Below are positions 7,797-15,355 of a stretch of 32,895 nt of DNA, piece by piece. Under the pieces are notes generated by a model that had not been told where the DNA came from, did not search any database, and was given only the letters and a program-made list of their open reading frames with translations. Numbering within the stretch: position 1 is the first letter of the stretch; every line of letters starts with the position of its first letter. Source of the stretch: an uncultured Brachyspira sp. (GTDB lineage: Bacteria; Spirochaetota; Brachyspiria; Brachyspirales; Brachyspiraceae); NCBI GenBank assembly GCA_944392715.1, contig CALXXQ010000209.1:1-32895 (forward strand), read 5' to 3'. A program made the position numbers and the translations under genes.

Positions 7797-7863
7797 AAAA
7801 TATAATTTTTCTATACAATTAAAATTTTATATACAATTTATTATTAAAATTAGAATAATTACA

Positions 7864-7900
7864 AATGTATACATAACTTAACTTATGTATACATTTTTTT
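7864..7900 (+). terminator. Intrinsic terminator after the GT8 gene
   Basis: The arms 7864-7876 and 7883-7895 are perfect 13-bp complements with a 6-nt loop, followed by T residues. It lies 67 nt after the GT8 stop and ends the surface-glycan transcript before the replication genes. Confidence 0.88.
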
Positions 7901-7911
7901 ATTTGCAAAAG

Positions 7912-7939
7912 TTGAAAAAATAACAAAAAAAAGTATAAT
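7912..7939 (+). promoter_or_regulatory. Promoter of recombinase gene, possibly leaderless
   Basis: TTGAAA (7912-7917), 16 nt, TATAAT (7934-7939). The ATG at 7946 is only 6 nt after the -10 box, where transcription itself should begin. No Shine-Dalgarno is visible, so the mRNA may be leaderless. Confidence 0.7.
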
Positions 7940-7945
7940 TTTTTT

Positions 7946-8770
7946 ATGAACAATAAAATTATGTTAACAACAATAGATATAAAAAATCTAAACCTAATAC
8001 TTGGAGATACATATACAAATGTTATAAAACAATACTATAAAAAAAATAATAATATTACTTATGAAAATATAATAAGATTTTTAAGGGAAAATAAAAAAAT
8101 AAAATCTAATTCTACAATTGCTCTATATAAAGCAGCATTAAAAAAATTAATTAAATATCAAATAAAAGATCTAAACAAAAGAGCAATGATAGATACAGCG
8201 TTTTCGGAAATAAAAGTTAATAAAAATGATAAAACTATCACTAAAGAAAAAATAGTATCAAAGGATACTATCAATAAAATGATATCTCTTTCAAATGAAA
8301 AAAATGGACTTATTATTAAAACATTATATGTAACTGGATTAAGAGTTTCAGAATTAATAAATATAAAAAAAGAAGATTGCAAAAAAACTATAGAAGATAA
8401 TATTGTATATATGTCTATTTCTGTAATTGGTAAAGGAAATAAAGAAAGAAAGATTAAGTTAGATACTGAACTTTATAATAAAATAATAAAAACATTCAAT
8501 AGTAAAATATATTTATTTGAAAATAAAAACAAAAAAAGATTTACAAGACAGGCAGTATATAGAATAGTAAATACAGCTGGAATTAAAGCTATTGGAACTA
8601 GACAAGTTCATCCGCATACATTAAGACATAGTTTTGCAACTGAATTACTAATAAATGAAAATAAAAGTCTTAAAGCAGTTAGTAAATATCTAGGACATAG
8701 TACTACAGCAATAACTAGTGATTTTTATATACATGATGAATTATCTATAAAAGATTTAATAAAATTTTGA
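7946..8770 (+). CDS. Tyrosine recombinase (XerC/D- or phage-integrase-like)
   Basis: The 274-aa protein carries the whole catalytic set of tyrosine recombinases. Arg133 is in TGLRVSEL, Lys163 in GKGNKERK, His224-x-x-Arg227 in HPHTLRHSF, His251 in YLGHS and the nucleophile Tyr261 in DFYIH. The N-terminal 90 residues resemble a SAM-like core-binding domain. On a plasmid such an enzyme usually resolves multimers or drives site-specific insertion; no att or res site could be identified. It stands directly upstream of the primase and helicase genes with a 43-nt gap, which favours a role in plasmid maintenance. Confidence 0.92.
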   Translation: MNNKIMLTTIDIKNLNLILGDTYTNVIKQYYKKNNNITYENIIRFLRENKKIKSNSTIALYKAALKKLIKYQIKDLNKRAMIDTAFSEIKVNKNDKTITKEKIVSKDTINKMISLSNEKNGLIIKTLYVTGLRVSELINIKKEDCKKTIEDNIVYMSISVIGKGNKERKIKLDTELYNKIIKTFNSKIYLFENKNKKRFTRQAVYRIVNTAGIKAIGTRQVHPHTLRHSFATELLINENKSLKAVSKYLGHSTTAITSDFYIHDELSIKDLIKF

Positions 8771-8813
8771 TAATAACATATATAAACTGTATAAATAATT
8801 CGATATATATTCT

Positions 8814-10010
8814 ATGTTTAACAAAGATATTAATTATATAAAGCAAAATTATCCTATTGTAGAAATAGCAAAACGTCTTGGTTTAGAAGTAAGAAAATAC
8901 AATAAAACTATATGTCCGTTTCATAATGATAAAAATCCAAGTTTATCATTTAACACACAAAAAAATTATTATCATTGTTTTTCATGTGGTGCAAGCGGAG
9001 ACAATATAAAATTAGTAATGAAAATACTAAACTATGATTTTAAAAGTGCAATAGAATTCATATGCGGTAAAGAATATAATCCAATATATAAAAATACTAT
9101 CAAAATAATAAAAGAAAATTCAGATTATAGTAAAATATATAAAACTTTTATAGAATTACTTGATAATAATGAAGCAATAAAATACTTGGAAAATAGACGT
9201 ATTACAAAAAAACAAGTTATAGAGCACTCTATAAAAAATTTATCTAAGGATATAAAAGATCAGCATTTTATTATAAAAAAATTATTAAAAATCTATAGTG
9301 AAAATGATTTATTAAAAAGCGGTATTGTATCAAAAAATAAGCAATTTAATAGTTTATATCTATTTCATTATAAACATAGATTAATAATACCATATTTTGA
9401 TATAGATAACAGTACAATATTATCTATACAAGGACGTAATATAGATAATGATACTAAACCGAAGTACTTATTTAATAAAAATTCAAAAGATTCTATTTAT
9501 AATATTCATAAATTATCAAATATAAAAGATATAATTATATCTGAAGGGGTAATAGATGCATTATCATTAGAACGCTTAGGATATACATCTATTGCATTAT
9601 CAGGCTCTACTAAAACAAATTTATTATACAAATACAATATTTTAGAAAATTATAATATTTATAGCTGTTCAGATAATGATAATGCTGGTAATAAACTTAT
9701 AAAAGATATATATAAATTAGATAATTATAAAGGTGCTTTTTTAATTAAATTATTTTCTAATACTAAAGACATTAATGAATTACTAAATAAAGTTGAAATA
9801 AAATGTTTTTCTATAGATAATATAAAATACTATTATTTTGAAATGCCTAATGATAAAATATGTATATTAGACTATTACATTTTTACTAAAAATGAATTAA
9901 AATATATAAAACAATCTACAAATTTTAATAAATCATTAAAAGAATTAACAATAGATAAAAAAATTTTAACAGAAAAAGAATATAAACATAAATATGGAGA
10001 GTTAAATTGA
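8814..10010 (+). CDS. Plasmid DNA primase (CHC2 zinc finger plus TOPRIM)
   Basis: The 398-aa product has an N-terminal CHC2 zinc-binding domain: C34-P-F-H37 followed by C55-x2-C58 (HCFSCG), with KNPSLSF between. Its TOPRIM domain has E244 in IISEGVIDAL and D287-N-D289 in SDNDNAG, the acidic residues that bind catalytic metals. This is a DnaG-type primase without the usual long C-terminal helicase-interaction domain. It makes RNA primers for plasmid replication. The TGA stop overlaps the TTG start of the helicase gene, so primase and helicase are translationally coupled and likely work as a pair. Confidence 0.92.
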   Translation: MFNKDINYIKQNYPIVEIAKRLGLEVRKYNKTICPFHNDKNPSLSFNTQKNYYHCFSCGASGDNIKLVMKILNYDFKSAIEFICGKEYNPIYKNTIKIIKENSDYSKIYKTFIELLDNNEAIKYLENRRITKKQVIEHSIKNLSKDIKDQHFIIKKLLKIYSENDLLKSGIVSKNKQFNSLYLFHYKHRLIIPYFDIDNSTILSIQGRNIDNDTKPKYLFNKNSKDSIYNIHKLSNIKDIIISEGVIDALSLERLGYTSIALSGSTKTNLLYKYNILENYNIYSCSDNDNAGNKLIKDIYKLDNYKGAFLIKLFSNTKDINELLNKVEIKCFSIDNIKYYYFEMPNDKICILDYYIFTKNELKYIKQSTNFNKSLKELTIDKKILTEKEYKHKYGELN

Positions 10011-11110
10011 TTGAAAAAGATTTAATTATATCAAAAGAGGATTACTTAAAAAGTGACCTTATTAATACATTAAAAGAAAAATTAAATGAAATAAATAAAA
10101 ATAATATTAATAATTCTATATTAGAAATACAAAATATATTAAAAGAATTTAATATAATACAAGAAAATAATTTTAATATAGAAGAAAATATATTAAATGA
10201 TCAATCCATTGATGTTTTAATAAATTCTATTGTTAATACTAAAAAATATAATTTAGAAAATACTACATTTGAAGAACTAAATGAATTTATAAGAGATTCT
10301 CTTATAACTATAGGTGCTGAAAGCTCTGTGGGAAAAACATCATTTGCAACTCAGCTTGCATTAGAAATATTAAATAATAACGATGATACAATTCTTGCTT
10401 TTTACTCATTAGATGACAGTAAAATATTTATAATAAAAAAAATGATATTACAATTACTATCAAAAACTAATAAAAAAATATATAATGACTCAGACATCAT
10501 TAAAATAATAAAAAGAAATAAAAATGATTTATTAAAAATAATAACAAGTAACAGAATAGCAATATTTGAACAATTAAACATTTATAATCTTCATTCACAA
10601 TTATTAAAATTAGTAAAAAATGCTGAAAATAATTTAAATATAAAAAATCCAAGAATGGTTATTATAATAGACTATCTACAAATTATAGATCATGACAGCA
10701 ACAATTTAAGAGAAGGACTAAATAAAATCTGTTCGTATTTAAAAGATATACAAAAAAAATTTAACTGTATAATGATACTTTTAAGTCAATTTAATAGATC
10801 AAAAGAAACAAATATAAATACATTAATTAGATATAGAGAAACAAGCGAAATTGAAAATATATCAGATCTATGTATTAATTTAGAAAGCATACAAAATCAG
10901 CAAAAATATAACACTAAATTATATATAGTGAAAAATAAATTAGGAGAAAAAAATAAAGTTTTTATTAGTTTAAGAGATGCATATACTTTCAATAAATTCA
11001 TAGAAGATAATAATACATCTTTAAGCAACAATATACAAATATATAATACATATACAACAAAAAACAATATAGATTATAATTCAGAAAATATTGACGATTT
11101 TATTTTTTAA
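10007..11110 (+). CDS. DnaB-like replicative helicase / RecA-fold ATPase
   Basis: The 367-aa product has a Walker A motif at about 103-111 (GAESSVGKTS), and an AFYSLDD stretch follows. A Walker B at about 218-226 reads VIIIDYLQI, and an SQFNR motif resembles the DnaB loop region. The N-terminal 85 residues are not recognisable, and the whole is shorter than chromosomal DnaB. It probably unwinds the plasmid at the fork together with the coupled primase. The start codon is TTG 10007, overlapping the primase stop (TTGA), with GGAG 9996-9999 at the right distance. No nearby in-frame ATG would fit better. Confidence 0.85.
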   Translation: MIEKDLIISKEDYLKSDLINTLKEKLNEINKNNINNSILEIQNILKEFNIIQENNFNIEENILNDQSIDVLINSIVNTKKYNLENTTFEELNEFIRDSLITIGAESSVGKTSFATQLALEILNNNDDTILAFYSLDDSKIFIIKKMILQLLSKTNKKIYNDSDIIKIIKRNKNDLLKIITSNRIAIFEQLNIYNLHSQLLKLVKNAENNLNIKNPRMVIIIDYLQIIDHDSNNLREGLNKICSYLKDIQKKFNCIMILLSQFNRSKETNINTLIRYRETSEIENISDLCINLESIQNQQKYNTKLYIVKNKLGEKNKVFISLRDAYTFNKFIEDNNTSLSNNIQIYNTYTTKNNIDYNSENIDDFIF

Positions 11111-11135
11111 TATATTATTATAGCAGGAATAATTT

Positions 11136-12152
11136 ATGAATAAAAATACATATAAAAATAAATTTATTAATAGCCCAATTAATGCTCCTAGATTAATAGC
11201 AAAAGCAGAAACTCTAACAAAATACGATATATCTGAAAAACAAAAAATTGAAATAGAAAATAAATTAGGTGTTCTAAAAGATGAATATTTTAATCTAAAT
11301 GGAGCATACCCATATGTAATAGATTTTATTAATTATATGTGTACATTTCACAAAAATGATCAATATATACATAGAAAAAATAATAATTTAGAAACTCATT
11401 ATTTAATATATACATCAAAAAATAGTTTTTTTAATGCTACACTTGGAGAATTTCAAGAACAAAGAAAAATACTAGAAATAGATATTTATAGAACATTAAA
11501 TAAAATAGATAAAGAAGGAATGCCTGTTAAACCTAAAATATATCCATTAAATGCTAATCATTCAATACATACGGATGCTATAAGATTCAGCATAATAAAC
11601 AAAGATAGAAATAATAAAATAGAGAACTTAAAAAATATTAATGGTGAGGTTTATTATTATGCTATAGAATTTTTGAAACCTATTTGGAATTGTTTATTTG
11701 GAGCAAAGGGGACAGAAGGTTATATTAGAATACCATCACAATTGCAAGCAAAAATAGTACATAGTATTAATAAATATAAAGATGATCCTAAATTTATAAA
11801 ATATGGTAATTTTGGAAAATCTATTAATTATAGACAATTATTTTTATATTTATCTTTACATGATAATGGAAAAAGTGATGAAATAGAATACGATTTTCAA
11901 GATATAATAAAAAAATGTTTCAGACAAAATACACAATTAAAAGGCAATAATATATTTCTAAAAGATAGAAGTAAAGCATTTAATTTCATAAAAAAAGGCT
12001 TAGAATTATTTAATCAAATGGGACATGATGGACTAATAGATAAAATTAATGTATTACCGCATGCTTTGAAAATAAAAAATAATACTATAGTTATATCACT
12101 TCATAGAGATAAAGATATAAAGAATTTACCAAAATTTAAATTAATAAACTAA
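11136..12152 (+). CDS. Unrecognised protein in the replication block; possible initiator
   Basis: The 338-aa, lysine-rich soluble protein has no motif I can name. It starts at ATG 11136 behind AGGA and follows the helicase by 25 nt, so it belongs to the same transcription unit. Its size, basic charge and position beside primase and helicase would suit a replication initiator or helicase loader, but nothing in the sequence proves this. Segments such as IRIPSQLQAKIVHSI and YRQLFLYLSLHDNGKS look helical and could form winged-helix units. Its own operon contains no iterons; the only iteron-like repeats are at 18903-19006. Confidence 0.6.
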   Translation: MNKNTYKNKFINSPINAPRLIAKAETLTKYDISEKQKIEIENKLGVLKDEYFNLNGAYPYVIDFINYMCTFHKNDQYIHRKNNNLETHYLIYTSKNSFFNATLGEFQEQRKILEIDIYRTLNKIDKEGMPVKPKIYPLNANHSIHTDAIRFSIINKDRNNKIENLKNINGEVYYYAIEFLKPIWNCLFGAKGTEGYIRIPSQLQAKIVHSINKYKDDPKFIKYGNFGKSINYRQLFLYLSLHDNGKSDEIEYDFQDIIKKCFRQNTQLKGNNIFLKDRSKAFNFIKKGLELFNQMGHDGLIDKINVLPHALKIKNNTIVISLHRDKDIKNLPKFKLIN

Positions 12153-12171
12153 TGTAAATATTAATGAAAAC

Positions 12172-12199
12172 TTGATTTTTTTACAATTTAATATATAAT
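12172..12199 (+). promoter_or_regulatory. Promoter of leader module 2
   Basis: TTGATT (12172-12177), 16 nt, TATAAT (12194-12199), the same arrangement as at 4271 and 13188. The leader ATG at 12210 is 10 nt after the -10 box. Confidence 0.7.
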
Positions 12200-12209
12200 T
12201 AATAATATT

Positions 12210-12344
12210 ATGAACACAACACACAACACACAACACACAACACACAACACACAACACACAACACACAACACACAACATATAAATAATATTATTTTTAATA
12301 TATTATACTATTATAACCACATGCTATTTTTTCATAGTATGTGA
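12210..12344 (+). CDS. Putative repeat-encoded leader peptide 2 (long frame)
   Basis: ATG 12210 opens 44 codons. The first half is the ACACAAC tract; the second half reads through both arms of the hairpin to TGA 12342-12344. This is the frame that stays open in all three leaders, and here nine repeat units put the ATG in it. Ribosomes on this leader would keep the terminator from folding, so the module is predicted ON. No Shine-Dalgarno is seen and translation is inferred. Confidence 0.42.
   Translation: MNTTHNTQHTTHNTQHTTHNTQHINNIIFNILYYYNHMLFFHSM
12214..12276 (+). repeat. Tandem heptanucleotide repeat (ACACAAC)9
   Basis: Nine perfect 7-nt units lie in the leader of the FkbM methyltransferase gene. 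The unit has no T. Seven is one more than a multiple of three, so each unit change shifts the leader frame. Confidence 0.95.
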
Positions 12345-12352
12345 TTTTTTTT
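12318..12352 (+). terminator. Attenuator-like terminator of leader module 2
   Basis: The arms 12318-12327 and 12334-12343 pair over 10 bp with one G-U pair, a six-base loop and a run of T. The start codon 12373 follows about 20 nt later. It is homologous to the hairpins at 4394 and 13320. Confidence 0.82.
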
Positions 12353-12372
12353 GCAAAAAATGGAGAAATAAA

Positions 12373-13191
12373 ATGGATGAAAAAAAAATAAATGAAATAA
12401 TATGGTGGATACCAATAAAAAAAGTAAGAAACCATATAAGAGAATTTTTTAATGAATATAATTTAATGAAAGAAATCATAGTTAATAAAATATCAAATGA
12501 ATTTATTGTACATAAAGTTAATTTACATGGAATAGATATGTCATTTTATGATGTTTCTACTTCAAAAGCAGTAGAATATGTTACTAATGAAATTAATGAA
12601 GGAGATTATAAATATTTAAATGATATAGAATTTAAAGAAGGGGATATTGTAATAGATATAGGAGCAAATTTAGGAATGGTATCTATATTTCTAGCAAAAA
12701 AATATCCATTTTTAAAAATATATTCTTTTGAACCAATAGAAAATAATTATAAAAACTTATTAAGAAACATAGAAATTAATAAAATTCCTGATGGAATAAT
12801 AACAGCTCATAATTTAGCAGTAACAAAAGATGAAAGAGACTTAGAATTAATATCAGATATACTTAATCAGGGTGCTTCTAGAATATCAGGATATGAAAAT
12901 TACACTTCACTTTTTAAAAAAGAAATAGGACACTCAATATCTTTAAATAATATAATAGAAAAATATAATATAAATAATATAAAATTATTAAAAATAGACT
13001 GCGAAGGTGCTGAATATGAAATTCTATATAATACTAAAAAAGAAATATTAAACAATACAGAATATCTATTTGGTGAATTTCATCCAATTCCTAATGAAGA
13101 TAGTAGTAAATTAATAGAATATATACAGAATTATATTAATAAAATATGTATTTTAGATGCCCAAAACTTTAAAGCCATAAAAACATATTGA
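12373..13191 (+). CDS. FkbM-family methyltransferase with N-terminal WWIP tag
   Basis: The product is 272 aa and starts at ATG 12373 after GGAG. The tag WWIPIKKVR lies at 11-19. FkbM hallmarks follow: VIDIGANLGMVSIFLA (SAM loop D95-G101), IYSFEPIENNYKNLL with the ribose-binding acidic residue E120, and LLKIDCEGAEYEIL near 207-220. These enzymes O-methylate sugars and other small molecules. The first 25 codons and the whole upstream leader are nearly identical to those of the next gene (13380), although the catalytic domains differ, so a 5' cassette was copied onto two genes. The stop TGA overlaps the promoter of the next leader. Confidence 0.9.
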   Translation: MDEKKINEIIWWIPIKKVRNHIREFFNEYNLMKEIIVNKISNEFIVHKVNLHGIDMSFYDVSTSKAVEYVTNEINEGDYKYLNDIEFKEGDIVIDIGANLGMVSIFLAKKYPFLKIYSFEPIENNYKNLLRNIEINKIPDGIITAHNLAVTKDERDLELISDILNQGASRISGYENYTSLFKKEIGHSISLNNIIEKYNINNIKLLKIDCEGAEYEILYNTKKEILNNTEYLFGEFHPIPNEDSSKLIEYIQNYINKICILDAQNFKAIKTY

Positions 13192-13215
13192 TTTTTTTGC
13201 AAATCAATATATAAT
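13188..13215 (+). promoter_or_regulatory. Promoter of leader module 3
   Basis: TTGATT (13188-13193), 16 nt, TATAAT (13210-13215). The -35 box overlaps the stop codon of the FkbM gene. The -35 and spacer region also forms a 10-bp inverted repeat (atattgattt / aaatcaatat), which is not shared by the other two leaders. Confidence 0.68.
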
Positions 13216-13224
13216 AATACTATT

Positions 13225-13290
13225 ATGATTAAAACACAAAACACAAAACACAAAACACAAAACACAAAACACAAAACACAAAACACATAA
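13225..13290 (+). CDS. Putative repeat-encoded leader peptide 3 (short frame)
   Basis: ATG 13225 opens 21 codons of K-T-Q-N-T-K-H repeats and stops at TAA 13288-13290, about 30 nt before the hairpin. The frame with codons at 13284, 13287 and so on is open through the hairpin to TGA 13347-13349. Adding one 7-nt unit, from eight to nine, would place the ATG in that frame, the same copy number as module 2. It is predicted OFF in this assembly. Translation is inferred. Confidence 0.4.
   Translation: MIKTQNTKHKTQNTKHKTQNT
13231..13286 (+). repeat. Tandem heptanucleotide repeat (AAAACAC)8
   Basis: Eight perfect 7-nt units lie in the leader of the methyltransferase gene at 13380. The tract is T-free and positionally equivalent to the repeats at 4316 and 12214, but made of a different unit. 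Confidence 0.95.
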
Positions 13291-13319
13291 ATAATATTAT
13301 TTTTAATAAATGCTATTAT

Positions 13320-13357
13320 AATCACATACTATTTTTTTATAGTATGTGATTTTTTTT
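13320..13357 (+). terminator. Attenuator-like terminator of leader module 3
   Basis: The arms 13320-13332 and 13339-13351 form a perfect 13-bp stem with a six-T loop and a following T run. It is almost identical to the module 1 hairpin. ATG 13380 lies just over 20 nt downstream. Confidence 0.85.
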
Positions 13358-13379
13358 GCAAAAAAAATGGGGAAACAAA

Positions 13380-14138
13380 ATGGATGAAAAAAAAATAAAT
13401 GAAATAATATGGTGGATACCAATAAAAAAAGTAAGAGCTCATATAAGAGAATTTTTCAATGAATATAATAATGCAATTAATAAAATAAATTTATTAGAAA
13501 ACAATATAAAAATTTTAAATAAAAAACTAAATATAGAAAATGAAATTGTTTTTACTAATATATTTAAAACTAATTATTGGGGTTCTAGTGAAAGTTTTTC
13601 AGGAGAAGGCTCTACAATGTCTAGTACTGAAAATTTAAGAGGAGATTTAATAGAGATCATAAAAAAATATAATATAAAAACAATTCTTGATATACCTTGC
13701 GGTGATTTTAACTGGATGAGAACAATTGTAAATAATTTTGAAAGTTACACAGGATGTGATATTGTTCTTGACATTATAAATAGTAATAATGAAAAATATT
13801 CAAATGAAAAAATAAAATTTAAAAATATTGATTTATGTAATGATAAATTAGATAAGGTTGATTTAATCTTTACTAGAGATTGTTTGCAGCATTTACCTTT
13901 AGATTATGTAAAAAAAGCATTAGAAAATATAAAAAATAGCGGAAGTAAATACCTTATAGCAAGTAGTTTGCCATATTTAGAAAATAATAATGAAGATATA
14001 AAACTTGGAGATTGCAGATACTTAAACCTTGAGAAAGAACCTTTTAATCTTCCAAAACCTATTTTCATAATTAAAGAATCTCCTCAACCACCAGCCCCTG
14101 ATAAATACATGTGCATGTGGGAGATAGATAAGATATAA
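13380..14138 (+). CDS. Class I SAM methyltransferase with N-terminal WWIP tag
   Basis: From ATG 13380 the product is 252 aa. A TTG at 13356 would add eight residues, but GGGGA sits correctly before the ATG and the resulting start equals that of the 12373 gene. The tag WWIPIKKVR is at 11-19, followed by a short coiled-coil-like stretch. The catalytic part has TILDIPCGDFNWM (SAM loop 104-109), YTGCDIVLDII as the second acidic strand and DLIFTRDCLQHL as a post-II motif. It probably methylates a glycan or nucleotide sugar; the substrate is unknown. It ends convergently with the minus-strand radical SAM gene, 41 nt away, with no clear terminator between. Confidence 0.83.
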   Translation: MDEKKINEIIWWIPIKKVRAHIREFFNEYNNAINKINLLENNIKILNKKLNIENEIVFTNIFKTNYWGSSESFSGEGSTMSSTENLRGDLIEIIKKYNIKTILDIPCGDFNWMRTIVNNFESYTGCDIVLDIINSNNEKYSNEKIKFKNIDLCNDKLDKVDLIFTRDCLQHLPLDYVKKALENIKNSGSKYLIASSLPYLENNNEDIKLGDCRYLNLEKEPFNLPKPIFIIKESPQPPAPDKYMCMWEIDKI

Positions 14139-14179
14139 ATAATATATAAATATATAATTTATATATGTTATAATTAACT

Positions 14180-15253
14180 TTATAATTTATTTAAAAATTT
14201 ATCTAAAAAATCATAACCTATATAAGAATTACAATATTTACAAGCCCCACTTTTGGCTTTATAAGAATAGAGTTCTTTTCTCATTCTTACATAATTACTA
14301 TTAGTAAATATTTCAAAAATATTGTTTTTATTCAAATCACCTAATATATGATCTTTATGTTCTTCAATATCACTTCTAGTATTACAACAAGTAAGTACTA
14401 ATCCATTATAATCTACATACATAGCCCCAAAAGGACTATAACATGGATTATATCTAATATTATCTACAAATTTATCTATAGTACCCCCTCTATTATTACA
14501 CAATTTATCAAAATTTATAATTTTATATTGAAATTTTATTAATCCATTATGTAAAAAATTTGCATAATAACTGTTATCATCATAAAAATCTATAACATAT
14601 TCCAATCCTAATTTTTTAGACATTTCTTTACATGCCTTTTCTGCATTTACATTACTAAATTCCTCTCCTTTTTTTAAATAATATGAACACCAAATATAAT
14701 TAATTCCAGCATTTGCTAAATCATCTACATATTCTCTTGTTAAATAATCTCCATTTGTAGATATTGATAAACTAGTATTTGGTAGTATATTTCTTGCTTG
14801 TTTAACTCTAGTCAAAATTAATTTCTTATCTGCTAATGGTTCATTAAACCTATGAAAAGATATATTACCATCAAATTCTATTTCTTTTAAATTATTAATT
14901 ATTTTTAAAAATATAGATTCTGAAAGATCTATTTTTTTTGAATATCTATCTATAAACGAATTTGGACAAAACCAACATTTTCTATTACAAAAAGATGAAA
15001 TTTCTATCTCTATTTGCTTTAAGTTTTCCTTTAAAATTTTTTTTTGCAATTCTTGATCATTAATTTCATTTACTAAATTAATGGAATGTTCCATTATATC
15101 CACTAATTTATATATTTTTTCTGCATTATTTTTTTCAAGGAAAGTCATCATTTTTTCCTTATTAGAATATAAATAAAGAATTTCTTTAAAACTATTTCTA
15201 AATTTTTTAATAGGTATCCACCAACATATTTTATTTATTTTTTGCTCATCCAT
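14180..15253 (-). CDS. Radical SAM/SPASM protein with N-terminal WWIP tag
   Basis: The 357-aa product starts at the ATG ending at 15253, behind a good AAGGAG. The tag WWIPIKKFR lies at 11-19. The radical SAM cluster is C89-x3-C93-x2-C96 (CNRKCWFC), and FHRFNEPLADKKL takes the place of the usual GGEP motif. Near the end, PCYSPFGAMYVDYNGLVLTCCNT and C-x2-C in ACKYCNS form a SPASM-type auxiliary cluster site. Some SPASM enzymes modify sugars by radical epimerisation or dehydrogenation; the substrate here is unknown. It is the last gene of the minus-strand operon and has no promoter of its own after the terminator at 15279-15317, so it relies on read-through. Confidence 0.83.
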   Translation of the reverse strand: MDEQKINKICWWIPIKKFRNSFKEILYLYSNKEKMMTFLEKNNAEKIYKLVDIMEHSINLVNEINDQELQKKILKENLKQIEIEISSFCNRKCWFCPNSFIDRYSKKIDLSESIFLKIINNLKEIEFDGNISFHRFNEPLADKKLILTRVKQARNILPNTSLSISTNGDYLTREYVDDLANAGINYIWCSYYLKKGEEFSNVNAEKACKEMSKKLGLEYVIDFYDDNSYYANFLHNGLIKFQYKIINFDKLCNNRGGTIDKFVDNIRYNPCYSPFGAMYVDYNGLVLTCCNTRSDIEEHKDHILGDLNKNNIFEIFTNSNYVRMRKELYSYKAKSGACKYCNSYIGYDFLDKFLNKL

Positions 15254-15278
15254 TATAATCTCCTTGAATTTTTAAAAT

Positions 15279-15317
15279 AAAAAAACCTATACAACATATT
15301 TTACTGTTGTATAGGTT
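15279..15317 (-). terminator. Attenuator-like terminator between minus-strand methyltransferase and radical SAM genes
   Basis: The arms 15284-15296 and 15305-15317 form a perfect 13-bp stem with an 8-nt loop. On the minus strand seven T follow (A run 15279-15285 on the plus strand). The hairpin lies between the GGACA repeat and the next gene's SD. Confidence 0.85.
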
Positions 15318-15355
15318 GAAATTTTATATTTATTAATGTATTATTTAGGCATATA

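Noticed and set aside
7946-8770. Transposase or insertion sequence
   Set aside because: The protein is a tyrosine recombinase with a full catalytic set; no flanking inverted repeats or target duplications were seen.
12214-13286. CRISPR array
   Set aside because: Repeats are head-to-tail 7-mers with no spacers, and no cas genes are present.
13131-13325. Minus-strand ORF with F/C/V/L repeats
   Set aside because: Reverse reading of the AAAACAC tract; no SD, and it overlaps a clear plus-strand leader and gene end.
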